Source: Luteipulveratus halotolerans (GTDB lineage: Bacteria; Actinomycetota; Actinomycetes; Actinomycetales; Dermatophilaceae). From it: a DNA stretch of 64,000 bases. The DNA is taken from positions 372,001-436,000 of the forward strand of contig NZ_LAIR01000002.1 of NCBI RefSeq assembly GCF_001247745.1. The letters run 5' to 3'. The position numbers and the translations under genes were made by a program. Shown here in pieces: positions 32,502 to 40,925 of this stretch (position 1 is the first letter of the stretch; each line of letters starts with the position of its first letter). Below the pieces are notes generated by a model. That model ran no database searches. It was not told the origin of the DNA and was given only the letters and a program-made list of their open reading frames with translations.

Positions 32502-32602
32502 TAACCTGATCGGGTTGTCGTGTGCCCCGCCGCCTCGTGGGCGGCGCGCGGGCCGACAGCCACGAGACTGCAGTTGCGACCATTCGAGCAAGTAGGTGGA
32601 CA
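32502..32602 (+). promoter_or_regulatory. Promoter and leader of the cold-shock gene
   Basis: TAACCT (32502-32507) is a likely -10, giving a leader of about 90 nt with a GCCGCC-TCGTG-GGCGGC hairpin near 32530. Long structured leaders are normal for cold-shock genes. TAGGTGG precedes GTG 32603. Confidence 0.4.
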
Positions 32603-32986
32603 GTGCCATCCGGCAAGGTGAAGTTCTTCGACGCCGACAAGGGTTTCGGCTTCGTGTCCGGTGACGACGGGCAGGACGTGTTCCTGCACGTCAACGCCCT
32701 CCCCACCGGCGTCAGCACCCTCAAGGGCGGCACGCGCGTCGAGTACAGCGTGGCCGAGGGCCGTCGCGGGGCACAGGCGCTGAGCGTCAAGGTGCTCGAC
32801 CCGACGCCGTCGCTCGCGGCCCGCCATCGCAAGCCCGCCGACGACATGAGCGTCATCGTCGAGGACGTCATCAAGCTGCTCGACGGCGTGTCCGCAGGGC
32901 TGCGCAAGGGGCGTTACCCCGACAAGGCGCAGGCGACCAAGGTCTCGGCGGTGCTGCGCGCAGTCGCCGACGACCTCGAGGTCTGA
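32603..32986 (+). CDS. Cold-shock domain protein with C-terminal extension
   Basis: 127 residues, about twice a minimal CspA. The cold-shock OB fold is N-terminal: GKVKFFDADKGFGFVS (RNP1) and DVFLHVNAL (RNP2), then GTRVEYSVAEGRRGAQALSV. Residues from about 70 form a helical tail (DMSVIVEDVIKLLDGVSAGL). It binds single-stranded nucleic acids. GTG 32603 starts directly at PSGKVKFF with TAGGTGG upstream. It is followed 1 bp later by a DUF3027 gene, a pair often seen in actinobacteria. Confidence 0.9.
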   Translation: MPSGKVKFFDADKGFGFVSGDDGQDVFLHVNALPTGVSTLKGGTRVEYSVAEGRRGAQALSVKVLDPTPSLAARHRKPADDMSVIVEDVIKLLDGVSAGLRKGRYPDKAQATKVSAVLRAVADDLEV

Positions 32987-32987
32987 G

Positions 32988-33737
32988 ATGCCCAAGGTCA
33001 AGGAGATCAAGGCCGACAAGGTCCTCGTCGGTGCCGTCGACCTGGCGCGTGAGGCGGCCGAGTCGATCGCCGCTCCCGGCGCGGTCGGCGACCACGTCCG
33101 CGTCACCATGGACGGCGAGCGCCTCGCGACCCACTACTTCGCGTGCACCAGCAAGGCCTACCCCGGCTGGGTGTGGGCCGTCACCGTCGCTCGTGCGGCG
33201 CGGCAGAAGTTCGCGACCGTCAGCGAGACCAACCTCGTCCCGGGCGAGCAGGCGCTGCTGTCGCCCGACTGGCTCCCGTACGCCGACCGTCTCGCCCCCG
33301 GCGACATCGGCCCCGGCGACGTCACGCCGATGATCGAGGACGACCCGCTGCTCGAGGCCGGCTTCGAGGCCACGGGTGAGGAGGACGTCGACCAGGTGGC
33401 GTTCTTCGAGCTGGGTCTCGGGCGTACGAGGGTGCTCTCGGCCGAGGGTCGCGACGTCGCGGCGCAGCGCTGGTACGACGGCGCCCACGGTCCGCACGCC
33501 GAGGTCGCCGAGAAGGCTCCCGCCCCCTGCTCCAGCTGCGGCTTCTTCGTCCCGATGGCCGGTGCGCTGCGCCAGGTGTTCGGCGTGTGCGCCAACGCCT
33601 GGTCGCCCTCCGACGGCTCGGTCGTCTCGCTCGACCACGGGTGCGGTGCGCACTCCGAGGTCGACATGGAGCAGCCCAAGCCCGAGCACATCGAGCCTCC
33701 CGTGCTCGATGAGCTGGCGTTCGACGTGGTGCAGTGA
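32988..33737 (+). CDS. DUF3027 domain-containing protein
   Basis: 249 residues. HYFACTSKAYPGWVWAVTVA, ETNLVPGEQALLSPDWLPYA and DRLAPGDIGPGDV are the conserved DUF3027 blocks. The C-terminal part has CSSCGFFVPM and further Cys/His (VCANAWSP, DHGCGAHSE), a likely zinc site. Function unknown. It starts 1 bp after the cold-shock stop and overlaps the next gene (TGATG), so the three are one operon and a role in RNA-linked stress handling is only inferred. Confidence 0.85.
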   Translation: MPKVKEIKADKVLVGAVDLAREAAESIAAPGAVGDHVRVTMDGERLATHYFACTSKAYPGWVWAVTVARAARQKFATVSETNLVPGEQALLSPDWLPYADRLAPGDIGPGDVTPMIEDDPLLEAGFEATGEEDVDQVAFFELGLGRTRVLSAEGRDVAAQRWYDGAHGPHAEVAEKAPAPCSSCGFFVPMAGALRQVFGVCANAWSPSDGSVVSLDHGCGAHSEVDMEQPKPEHIEPPVLDELAFDVVQ

Positions 33738-33976
33738 TGGGCGGCGGCATCGGCCTGCTGGTCTTCGGGGCGATCCTCACCTTCGCGGTGCGGTTCGAGC
33801 CGAAGGGCTTCGACATCCAGACGGCCGGTGTGATCCTCATGATCGCCGGCATCGTGATGATCGGCGTCAACTACTACGGCCGCCGCCGCCGGCGTACCTC
33901 CATCACCCGCATCGCCGACGACGGCACCGTGCAGCGCACGATCCGCGAGGACGAGGGCGAGGACACCACCGCCTGA
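33737..33976 (+). CDS. DUF6458-type small membrane protein
   Basis: 79 residues. Two helices (IGLLVFGAILTFAVRF and QTAGVILMIAGIVMIGVNYY) are followed by a basic then acidic tail (RRRRRTSITR; REDEGEDTT). The layout matches small actinobacterial DUF6458 proteins. ATG 33737 overlaps the DUF3027 stop; a GTG at 33734 is the other option. Function unknown. Confidence 0.7.
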   Translation: MGGGIGLLVFGAILTFAVRFEPKGFDIQTAGVILMIAGIVMIGVNYYGRRRRRTSITRIADDGTVQRTIREDEGEDTTA

Positions 33977-33987
33977 GCGGTGCGTGA

Positions 33988-34239
33988 TCAGGCCAGGTCG
34001 GCGGCGTTGCCCCGTCCGCGTCGCAGGTACAACCAGCCGAGTGCGCCGAGCGCGATGCCGGCCACCGGCACCCACGGCCACCAGTCACGGTCGCCCTCGT
34101 GCAGAGCAGGCACCGCGAGCAGCACGACCAGCGCAAGCCCCCACAGCACCATCCCGATCTCGATGACCCGCAGCGTGTCGAACGGCAGCGGGGTCGGGTG
34201 CTTCGGGTCGAAGTGGCTCGGGCCTGCGGGGTCGGTCAC
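33988..34239 (-). CDS. DUF2530 membrane protein
   Basis: 83 residues. After a polar start with DPKHPTPLPFDTLRVIEIG come two helices (MVLWGLALVVLLAVPAL and WWPWVPVAGIALGALGWLYL) and a basic tail. This is the DUF2530 pattern. GTG 34239 follows TACGCT by 6 nt, so it is probably leaderless. It is divergent from the purine permease. Function unknown. Confidence 0.78.
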   Translation of the reverse strand: MTDPAGPSHFDPKHPTPLPFDTLRVIEIGMVLWGLALVVLLAVPALHEGDRDWWPWVPVAGIALGALGWLYLRRGRGNAADLA

Positions 34240-34291
34240 AACACCAGCGTACGGCCCGCCTGCGGGGGCCTCGTTCCCCTAGTCTGCGCCC

Positions 34292-34356
34292 ATGAGAAGC
34301 ACCCCACGAAGTTCTTCCCCCGCTTCGCTCCGGCAGGTCCTTCGCGGGGACGCCTC

Positions 34357-34360
<4 letters not shown>
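34292..34360 (+). CDS. 22-residue leader peptide overlapping azgA
   Basis: ATG 34292 follows TAGTCT (34280-34285) by 6 nt, so it sits at the 5' end of a leaderless transcript. It encodes 22 residues (MRSTPRSSSPASLRQ...GDAS) and stops at TGA 34358-34360, overlapping the permease ATG (ATGA). Its codons run through the 48-nt structured element, so translating it would open that fold and couple reading to the permease. Inferred; no homologue is known to me. Confidence 0.45.
34302..34349 (+). promoter_or_regulatory. Structured 48-nt element before azgA (copy B)
   Basis: CCCC-A-CGAAG (34302-34311) can pair with CTTCG-C-GGGG (34340-34349), or CGAAG with the internal CTTCG at 34323-34327. Relative to copy A the three positions of the 5-nt helix change together (G to A, C to T, C to T), keeping both helices. 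GGGG ends 7 nt before ATG 34357, exactly as in copy A. Confidence 0.6.
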
Positions 34361-35835
<1,475 letters not shown>

Positions 35836-35868
35836 GACCCAGCCGCCGCGACAGCGGCACGACAGCAT

Positions 35869-35902
35869 CACGAGCGGCACGTCGTACGACGTGCCGCTCG
35901 TG
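35869..35902 (+). terminator. 17-bp perfect palindrome terminator
   Basis: CACGAGCGGCACGTCGT and its exact complement form a stem with no fixed loop, 34 bp after the permease stop, followed by GGCGTTTCC. Confidence 0.75.
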
Positions 35903-35966
35903 GCGTTTCCGTGCCGCTCTCGTCCGGGTCGGCAATCGCGATCAAGCGGGCCGGGGACGGCGGGCT

Positions 35967-35972
35967 TAGCGT
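35967..35972 (+). promoter_or_regulatory. -10 box for the frameshifted DHFR-like gene
   Basis: TAGCGT, 7 nt, ATG 35980: the promoter of the broken gene is intact. Confidence 0.5.
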
Positions 35973-35979
35973 CGGCGAC

Positions 35980-36548
35980 ATGACCACGGTCCAGTACTTC
36001 ACCGCCTGCTCCCTCGACGGGTTCATCGCCGACGAACAGCACGCACTCGACTGGTTGTACGAGGTGCCGCACGCCGTCGACGACGGCTACTGGGACGCGT
36101 TCATCGTCGACGTCGGCCCGCTCGTGATGGGTGCGACGACGTACGAGCACATGCTGCGCGAGCACGACATGGTCGCTCAGCCGGGCACGTGGGCCGACTT
36201 CTACGACGACCGGCCGGCGTTCGTGCTCACCCACCGCGAGCTGCCGGCGATCCCGGGCGTCGACGTGACGTTCGTGCAGGGGACGTGGCAGCGGCGTACG
36301 ACGACATCCTCGCCAAGGCGGCCGGCAGGAACGTGTGGGTGCTCGGCGGCGGTGACGTCGTCGGGCAGTTCGACGACGCGGGCCTGCTCGACGAGATCAT
36401 CCTGGGCATGGCTCCGGTCACGCTGGGCGCCGGCGACCCACTGCTGCCGAGACGGATCACCTCGTCACGGCTGCGGTTCCGCAAGGCCGAGCAGATCGGC
36501 CAGCGGCTGCGGATCGTCCTGGAGGTGACGCGCGCCGCCCCTGCGTGA
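35980..36548 (+). pseudogene. Dihydrofolate reductase family protein, frameshifted
   Basis: The first frame runs TVQYFTACSLDGFIADEQ through DVGPLVMGATTYEHML, RPAFVLTHRELPAIPG and VDVTFVQG. The next frame continues GDVAAAYDDILAKAAGRNVW, VLGGGDVVGQFDDAGLLDEI and ends VLEVTRAAPA at 36548. Together they make a full RibD-C protein of about 189 residues. The break lies at GGGG 36279-36282, where five G would restore CAG-GGG-GAC. It is a one-base loss, a sequencing error, or a slippage site. Promoter and start are intact, so the loss looks recent. Confidence 0.8.
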
Positions 36549-36557
36549 CCTGCGCGA

Positions 36558-36601
36558 AAACCGTCTGTCCGGCACTCCATGCACTGCCGGACAGACGGTT
36601 T
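36558..36601. repeat. Palindrome P3, GTCTGTCCGGCA family
   Basis: 17-bp perfect arms (AAACCGTCTGTCCGGCA and complement) around CTCCATGCAC, between the convergent frameshifted gene and the CGNR gene. The core and loop are the same as in P4. Confidence 0.85.
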
Positions 36602-37185
36602 CAGTGTTGGGTGCGCGCCGCGTGACGGGCCACTCGCGCGCGGTTGCCGCACGAGTCCTTGCACCAGGCCTGTCGGCCGTGACGGATGAAGTAGCGCACG
36701 CACCGTGGTGCCTGACAGGAGCGCAACCGTTCGGCGTTCGGGCCGCAGAGGAAGTCCAGCACCGCGAGCGCGAGCATCGCCCGCACGACGGACGGCTCGT
36801 CGGTGGATCGGGTCACGCGCCGGGCCGTGACCCGATCGCCCGACAGGTCGTACTCGGTGGCGGGCGCGGCCGCGTCGACGGCGGCGGTCAGGACTGCGAG
36901 CGCCTGGTCGTCCGGGAGCAGCTCACGCGAGTCCGCCCGGCTCGGGGGCGCTGGGCGCACCGTCATCGCGAAGAGCGCGCGTGCCGCTCGACGGATCTCG
37001 CGCACCGCGTCGGGGAGGCCGGCGGCGTCCGCTGGCCGGGTGCAGTGCTCGGCGACCCACTGCCGGACGGCCTCGTCGTCGGCGAAGTCGTCGGCGACTC
37101 CACCGTGGCCGTCGTGACGGATCGTGCTGACGAGCGCGAGAGCGAGCTCGCCGTCCTCGCCTCGGGCGAGTGCGTGACGTGTCAT
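36601..37185 (-). CDS. CGNR zinc finger / ABATE domain regulator
   Basis: 194 residues. The N-terminal ABATE-like domain (ELALALVSTIRHDG...AVRQWVAEH) is followed by a C-terminal zinc finger: CQAPRC, then AWCKDSCGNRARVARHAART, giving C-x4-C-x12-C-x3-C with the CGNR signature and a basic helix for DNA contact. Such proteins are considered stress-related transcription regulators. It is divergent from a metallophosphoesterase with an 8-bp inverted repeat between them. Confidence 0.88.
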   Translation of the reverse strand: MTRHALARGEDGELALALVSTIRHDGHGGVADDFADDEAVRQWVAEHCTRPADAAGLPDAVREIRRAARALFAMTVRPAPPSRADSRELLPDDQALAVLTAAVDAAAPATEYDLSGDRVTARRVTRSTDEPSVVRAMLALAVLDFLCGPNAERLRSCQAPRCVRYFIRHGRQAWCKDSCGNRARVARHAARTQH

Positions 37186-37194
37186 GGAGCCCCG

Positions 37195-37222
37195 CTAATG
37201 GTTGATGAGGAAATACCATTAG
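37195..37222. promoter_or_regulatory. Inverted repeat between CGNR regulator and phosphoesterase
   Basis: CTAATGGT (37195-37202) and ACCATTAG (37215-37222) are perfect 8-bp arms 12 bp apart in a 47-bp divergent region. The right arm overlaps the phosphoesterase -10. Likely operator, perhaps for the CGNR protein itself. Confidence 0.55.
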
Positions 37223-37225
37223 TGT
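37220..37225 (+). promoter_or_regulatory. -10 box for leaderless metallophosphoesterase
   Basis: TAGTGT, 7 nt, ATG 37233; overlaps the right arm of the inverted repeat. Confidence 0.55.
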
Positions 37226-37232
37226 GCCACGC

Positions 37233-37937
37233 ATGATCACGATCGCTCACCTCAGCGACCCGCACATCGGTGCATCGGACCGCAGCCTGGACCGGCTGCG
37301 GCGCACCCTCGACCTGGCGTCGACGACCTCGCCGGACCTGCTCGTCATCAGTGGAGACATCGCCGATCGCGGTCTCGTGCGTGAGTACGACGCGTTCCGC
37401 GCTGTCCTGGGACCTGCACCCGTCGTGGTCTGCCCCGGCAACCACGACCTGCCCGACGTGCTCGCCTCGACGCTCGGCCCCGAGCTGACACGCGCACGCG
37501 AGGTGGGCGGCGTACGCGTCGTACCGGTCGACGTCGTCGTGCCGGGTGAGGACCACGGCTCGTTGCGCGAGCAGGAGTGTGAGCGGGTGCGCGAGCAGAG
37601 CGAGGGCGCGGACGCCGTCCTCCTCGTGATGCATCACCATCCCGTGCCGCTGGGGCACGCGGTCGCTGACTCCATGGCGCTGACAAACCCTGACCTGCTC
37701 GACCGACTGATCGACCAGATCCCTTCTGTCGCAGCGGTTCTCGTCGGCCATGTGCACACCGCGTGGGTCAGCTCGCGTTCAGGTCGACCAGTGCTGGGTG
37801 CACCGGGGATCGCGTCAGCGCTCCGCGCCGACGACCGGGCCCGCCCGATCGCCGACGCCGCGGCCGCGCCGGGGATGGCGCTGCACGTGTTCGACGGTGC
37901 GGTCCACGTGCGCACGACGTTCCACTACGCCTGGTGA
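37233..37937 (+). CDS. Metallophosphoesterase, class III cyclic-nucleotide phosphodiesterase-like
   Basis: 234 residues. IAHLSDPHIG, LLVISGDIADRG, VVCPGNHDLPDV, LLVMHHHPVPLG and VLVGHVHTAW are the five metal-site motifs in order, the pattern of CpdA/YfcE-like enzymes. Substrate uncertain (cyclic nucleotides or phosphodiesters). The start at 37233 is set by TAGTGT 7 nt upstream. It overlaps the LysE-like exporter by 4 bp. Confidence 0.88.
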   Translation: MITIAHLSDPHIGASDRSLDRLRRTLDLASTTSPDLLVISGDIADRGLVREYDAFRAVLGPAPVVVCPGNHDLPDVLASTLGPELTRAREVGGVRVVPVDVVVPGEDHGSLREQECERVREQSEGADAVLLVMHHHPVPLGHAVADSMALTNPDLLDRLIDQIPSVAAVLVGHVHTAWVSSRSGRPVLGAPGIASALRADDRARPIADAAAAPGMALHVFDGAVHVRTTFHYAW

Positions 37938-38536
37938 CCGGCGCCGGCCTCGCGGCTGTGGTGCTCGTGCTCGTGCCGGTCGTGGTCTCGCCCGGAGCGA
38001 GCCTGACTCTGGCGCTGAACGAGCTGCTTCGCGGCGACGCCCGCGCACCCTTGCGGGTCGGCATCGGGACCGCGCTGGGAGTCGTGTTGCTGGGTGTTGT
38101 CGTTGCCGCGACGGGTGTCCCGTCGTTGATCGCACGGGACGACCGGCTGACACGGCTGCTGGCTGTGATCGGCGCGGTGGTGCTCCTGTGGCTTGCGGTC
38201 AGCGCCTGGCGTGCTGCCGGCGCCTCGCCGTCGACGTCCGGCCGTCCGACCCGCTCGGTCGTCACCTCGTCCTACCTGATGGTGGTCAGCAATCCGAAGG
38301 CACTGTCCGTCTACCTGGTCGTCGCGCCCTCGGTGCTGAGCGTGCCCACGGCCACCGGTTACCTGACCTTCGCCGCGACCCACGCGTTGCTCGTCCTGGG
38401 CTGGCTGACACTCATCGGGCGCCTGAGCGCTCGCCTGCTCGAGCGCCGAGACCTCACCGTGTGGCGTGGTCGCCTACTGCGTGCCGGCGCCGTGTGGTTG
38501 GCCGTGCTGGCGGCGGTCACGGCTGCAGGCGCGTGA
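37934..38536 (+). CDS. LysE/RhtB family exporter
   Basis: 200 residues, six helices. GLAAVVLVLVPVVVSPGASL is the family start (P-G-A/P), ARAPLRVGIGTALGVVLLGV the second helix, LAVIGAVVLLWLAVSAWRAA the third, and SSYLMVVSNPKALSVYLVV holds the conserved NPK motif. Exports amino acids or similar solutes. GTG 37934 overlaps the phosphoesterase stop, so the two form one unit. Confidence 0.85.
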   Translation: MTGAGLAAVVLVLVPVVVSPGASLTLALNELLRGDARAPLRVGIGTALGVVLLGVVVAATGVPSLIARDDRLTRLLAVIGAVVLLWLAVSAWRAAGASPSTSGRPTRSVVTSSYLMVVSNPKALSVYLVVAPSVLSVPTATGYLTFAATHALLVLGWLTLIGRLSARLLERRDLTVWRGRLLRAGAVWLAVLAAVTAAGA

Positions 38537-38552
38537 GGTGCCATCACCCACC

Positions 38553-38629
38553 TCGCCGAGAGGCACACCGATCGCCGAGAGGCAAAACCCTGGGGTGTGC
38601 CCCTCGCTGATCGGTGTGCCTCTCGGCGA
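38553..38629. terminator. Long palindrome between convergent LysE-like and XPB genes
   Basis: 21-bp perfect outer arms (38553-38573 and 38609-38629, beginning TCGCCGAGAGGCACACCG). The interior repeats the first 12 nt of the arm (CGCCGAGAGGCA) and offers a second stem with CCCCTCG. Serves as a bidirectional terminator. Confidence 0.75.
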
Positions 38630-38637
38630 GAGCTGCG

Positions 38638-40281
38638 TCAGGCGAGAGTGGGCAGGTCGTCCGCGTCGACGATGCGGTAGGCGTAGCCCTGCTCGGCCAG
38701 GAACCGTTGCCGGTGCGCGGCGAAGTCGGCGTCGACGGTGTCGCGCGCGACGACGGTGTAGAAGTGCGCCGTACGCCCGTCGCCCTTCGGACGCAGCACC
38801 CGGCCGAGGCGCTGCGCCTCCTCCTGGCGTGAGCCGAACGTGCCCGACACCTGGATCGCTACCGATGCCTCGGGCAGGTCGATCGAGAAGTTGGCGACCT
38901 TGGAGACCACCAGCGTCGAGATCTCGCCGTCGCGGAACTGCTGGTAGAGCTTCTGTCGCACGGCCACCGACGTCTCGCCGGTGATGATCTCGGCGTCGAG
39001 CCGGCCGGCCAGGGTCTCGAGCTGGTCGAGGTACTGGCCGATCACGAGCGTCGGCTCGCCTCGGTGGCGCTCGACGAGCTGTTCGACGACGGAGTCCTTG
39101 GCGGTCGCGCACGACGCGAACCGGTAGCGCTCGTCGGGCTCGGTCGTGGCGTACGCCATCCGGTCGGACTCCGAGAGCGTCACGCGGACCTCGACGCAGT
39201 CGGCCGGGGCGATGTAGCCCTGCGCCTCGATGTCCTTCCACGGAGCGTCGTAGCGCTTGGGCCCGATGAGGCTGAACACGTCGGACTCGCGGCCGTCCTC
39301 ACGCACGAGCGTGGCCGTCAGGCCGAGGCGCCGCCGCGCCTGCAGATCGGCGGTCATGCGGAAGATCGGCGCGGGGAGCAGGTGCACCTCGTCGTACACG
39401 ACCAGACCCCAGTCGCGCGCGTCGAGCAGGTCCAGGTGGGGATAGGCGCCCTTTCGCTTGAGCGTGAGCACCTGGTAGGTCGCGATGGTGACTGGGCGGA
39501 TCTCCTTGCGGGCGCCGGAGTACTCGCCGATCTCGTCCTCGGTCAGCGTGGTGCGTGCGAGTAGCTCGTCACGCCACTGCCGGGCGCTCACCGTGTTGGT
39601 GACCAGGATCAGCGTGGTCGCGCTCGCCTGCGCCATGGCGCCCGCGCCGACCAGGGTCTTGCCGGCGCCGCAGGGAAGGACGACGACGCCCGAGCCGCCG
39701 TGCCAGAACCCGTCGACCGCCTGCTGCTGGTACGGGCGCAGCGACCAGCCGTCCTGCGCCAGGTCGATCTGGTGGGCCTCACCGTCGACGTAGCCCGCGA
39801 GGTCCTCGGCCGGCCAGCCGACCTTGATGAGCTGCTGCTTGATCGCACCACGGTCGGAGTTGTGGACCACGACGGTGTGCTCGTCCAGCCGGTCGCCGAC
39901 CAGGGGCTTGATCTTCTTGTGCCGCAGGATCTCCTCCAGCACGGCCTTGTCCGTGGTCACCAGCGTGAGCTGGTCGCCGTCCTTCTCCAGGCGCAGGCGG
40001 CCGTACCGGTCCATCGTGTCGGCCACGTCGACCAGCAGCGCGTGCGGCACCGGGTAGCGCGAGAAGCGGATCAGCGCGTCGACGACCTGCTCGGCGTCGT
40101 GGCCGGCGGCGCGGGCGTTCCAGAGGCCGAGCGGTGTGACCCGGTAGGTGTGGACGTGCTCGGGCGCCCGCTCCAGCTCGGCGAACGGCGCGATCGCTCG
40201 ACGGGCCTCCTCGGCCTGTGGGTGATCGACCTCCAGCAGCACGGTCTTGTCGCTCTGGACGATCAACGGTCCGTCCGGCAT
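38638..40281 (-). CDS. XPB-type DNA repair helicase
   Basis: 547 residues, superfamily 2. N-terminal accessory domain (about 1-170), then Walker A CGAGKT near K208, DEVH box at 297-300 (VVYDEVHLLP), GLTATLVRED with the XPB RED motif, and domain 2 ending LGRVLRPKGDGR. Bacterial XPB is a 3'-5' helicase, found mainly in actinobacteria; M. tuberculosis Rv0861c is the known homologue. ATG 40281 has AAGGAG buried in a 10-bp stem. The usual partner (helicase-associated protein) lies at 45-47 kb here. Confidence 0.93.
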   Translation of the reverse strand: MPDGPLIVQSDKTVLLEVDHPQAEEARRAIAPFAELERAPEHVHTYRVTPLGLWNARAAGHDAEQVVDALIRFSRYPVPHALLVDVADTMDRYGRLRLEKDGDQLTLVTTDKAVLEEILRHKKIKPLVGDRLDEHTVVVHNSDRGAIKQQLIKVGWPAEDLAGYVDGEAHQIDLAQDGWSLRPYQQQAVDGFWHGGSGVVVLPCGAGKTLVGAGAMAQASATTLILVTNTVSARQWRDELLARTTLTEDEIGEYSGARKEIRPVTIATYQVLTLKRKGAYPHLDLLDARDWGLVVYDEVHLLPAPIFRMTADLQARRRLGLTATLVREDGRESDVFSLIGPKRYDAPWKDIEAQGYIAPADCVEVRVTLSESDRMAYATTEPDERYRFASCATAKDSVVEQLVERHRGEPTLVIGQYLDQLETLAGRLDAEIITGETSVAVRQKLYQQFRDGEISTLVVSKVANFSIDLPEASVAIQVSGTFGSRQEEAQRLGRVLRPKGDGRTAHFYTVVARDTVDADFAAHRQRFLAEQGYAYRIVDADDLPTLA

Positions 40282-40283
40282 GC

Positions 40284-40316
40284 ACGCTCCTTGATGATGT
40301 CGACGCCAAGGAGCGT
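40284..40316 (-). promoter_or_regulatory. Shine-Dalgarno-sequestering hairpin before the XPB gene
   Basis: On the minus strand ACGCTCCTTG, a 13-nt loop and CAAGGAGCGT form a perfect 10-bp stem that contains the AAGGAG of the XPB gene, ending 2 nt before ATG. It may instead be a DNA operator. Confidence 0.6.
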
Positions 40317-40319
40317 AAC

Positions 40320-40356
40320 GGCGGGCGCGCCGGGTCTCTTCCCGGCGGCGCCCGCC
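40320..40356. terminator. GC-rich hairpin downstream of the Pro/Tyr-rich membrane protein gene
   Basis: GGCGGGCGCGCCGGG pairs with CCCGGCGGCGCCCGCC across TCTCTT with one small bulge. It lies 25 bp after the 40381 stop codon on the minus strand. Confidence 0.6.
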
Positions 40357-40380
40357 GCTGCGTGTGCGCGACGCTCCGCG

Positions 40381-40887
40381 CTAGCCGTTGCTGACCGCGA
40401 ACGCGATGCCGACGCCGATGGCGAGAGCGGCGATGCCGAACAGCACGCCGAGCACGATCCAGCCGATCTTGGTCAGGTGCGCTGCGCCGGCCGGGTCGGT
40501 CGAGGCCTTGGACGCGGCGATGATCGACATGATCAGGCTCGGGGCGCCGATGATGATGCCGTAGCACGTGAGCACGATGATCGCGGACACGACGATCAGG
40601 GCGATGGTCGATCCGGTCGGCCCGGGCGTGGGTGCCGGGACGTAGCCCGACGGTGGCAGGTTGTACGGCGCGCCGTACGGCTGGCCGCCGTAGGGAGTCT
40701 GGCCGTAGACCGGTGGTGGCTGCTGACCGTACGGCTGCTGCCCGTACGCCGGCGGCGGGGCCTGGTCGTACGGCTGCTGACCGTAGACGGGCGGGGGCGG
40801 CGGGGCCTGGCCGTACTCCGGCTGCTGGCCCAGCTCGGGCTGGTGCTGCGGGTCGTCCGGCGTCCGGTACGGGTCGTCGGTGCTCAT
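40381..40887 (-). CDS. DUF4190-like membrane protein with YGQQP repeats
   Basis: 168 residues. The first 90 are cytoplasmic and repetitive (PPPVYGQQPYDQAPPPAYG and similar), rich in Pro, Tyr, Gln. Two helices follow (IALIVVSAIIVLTCYGIIIG and KIGWIVLGVLFGIAALAIGV), with GAPSLIMSIIAASKAS between, the DUF4190-like pattern. Function unknown. GAAGGG lies before ATG. The likely -10 TAGAGT (minus strand, 40918-40923) overlaps the target duplication of the adjacent IS, which has replaced the sequence further upstream. Confidence 0.72.
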   Translation of the reverse strand: MSTDDPYRTPDDPQHQPELGQQPEYGQAPPPPPVYGQQPYDQAPPPAYGQQPYGQQPPPVYGQTPYGGQPYGAPYNLPPSGYVPAPTPGPTGSTIALIVVSAIIVLTCYGIIIGAPSLIMSIIAASKASTDPAGAAHLTKIGWIVLGVLFGIAALAIGVGIAFAVSNG

Positions 40888-40919
40888 GCGGTCCCTTCAC
40901 GTCTGTGGTCGGAGCAGAC

Positions 40920-40925
40920 TCTAGA
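40920..40925. repeat. Left target site duplication TCTAGA of the IS
   Basis: TCTAGA directly precedes the TGT end of the element and recurs at 42046-42051. It fits the NCTAGN target I recall for IS481 of Bordetella. Confidence 0.75.
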
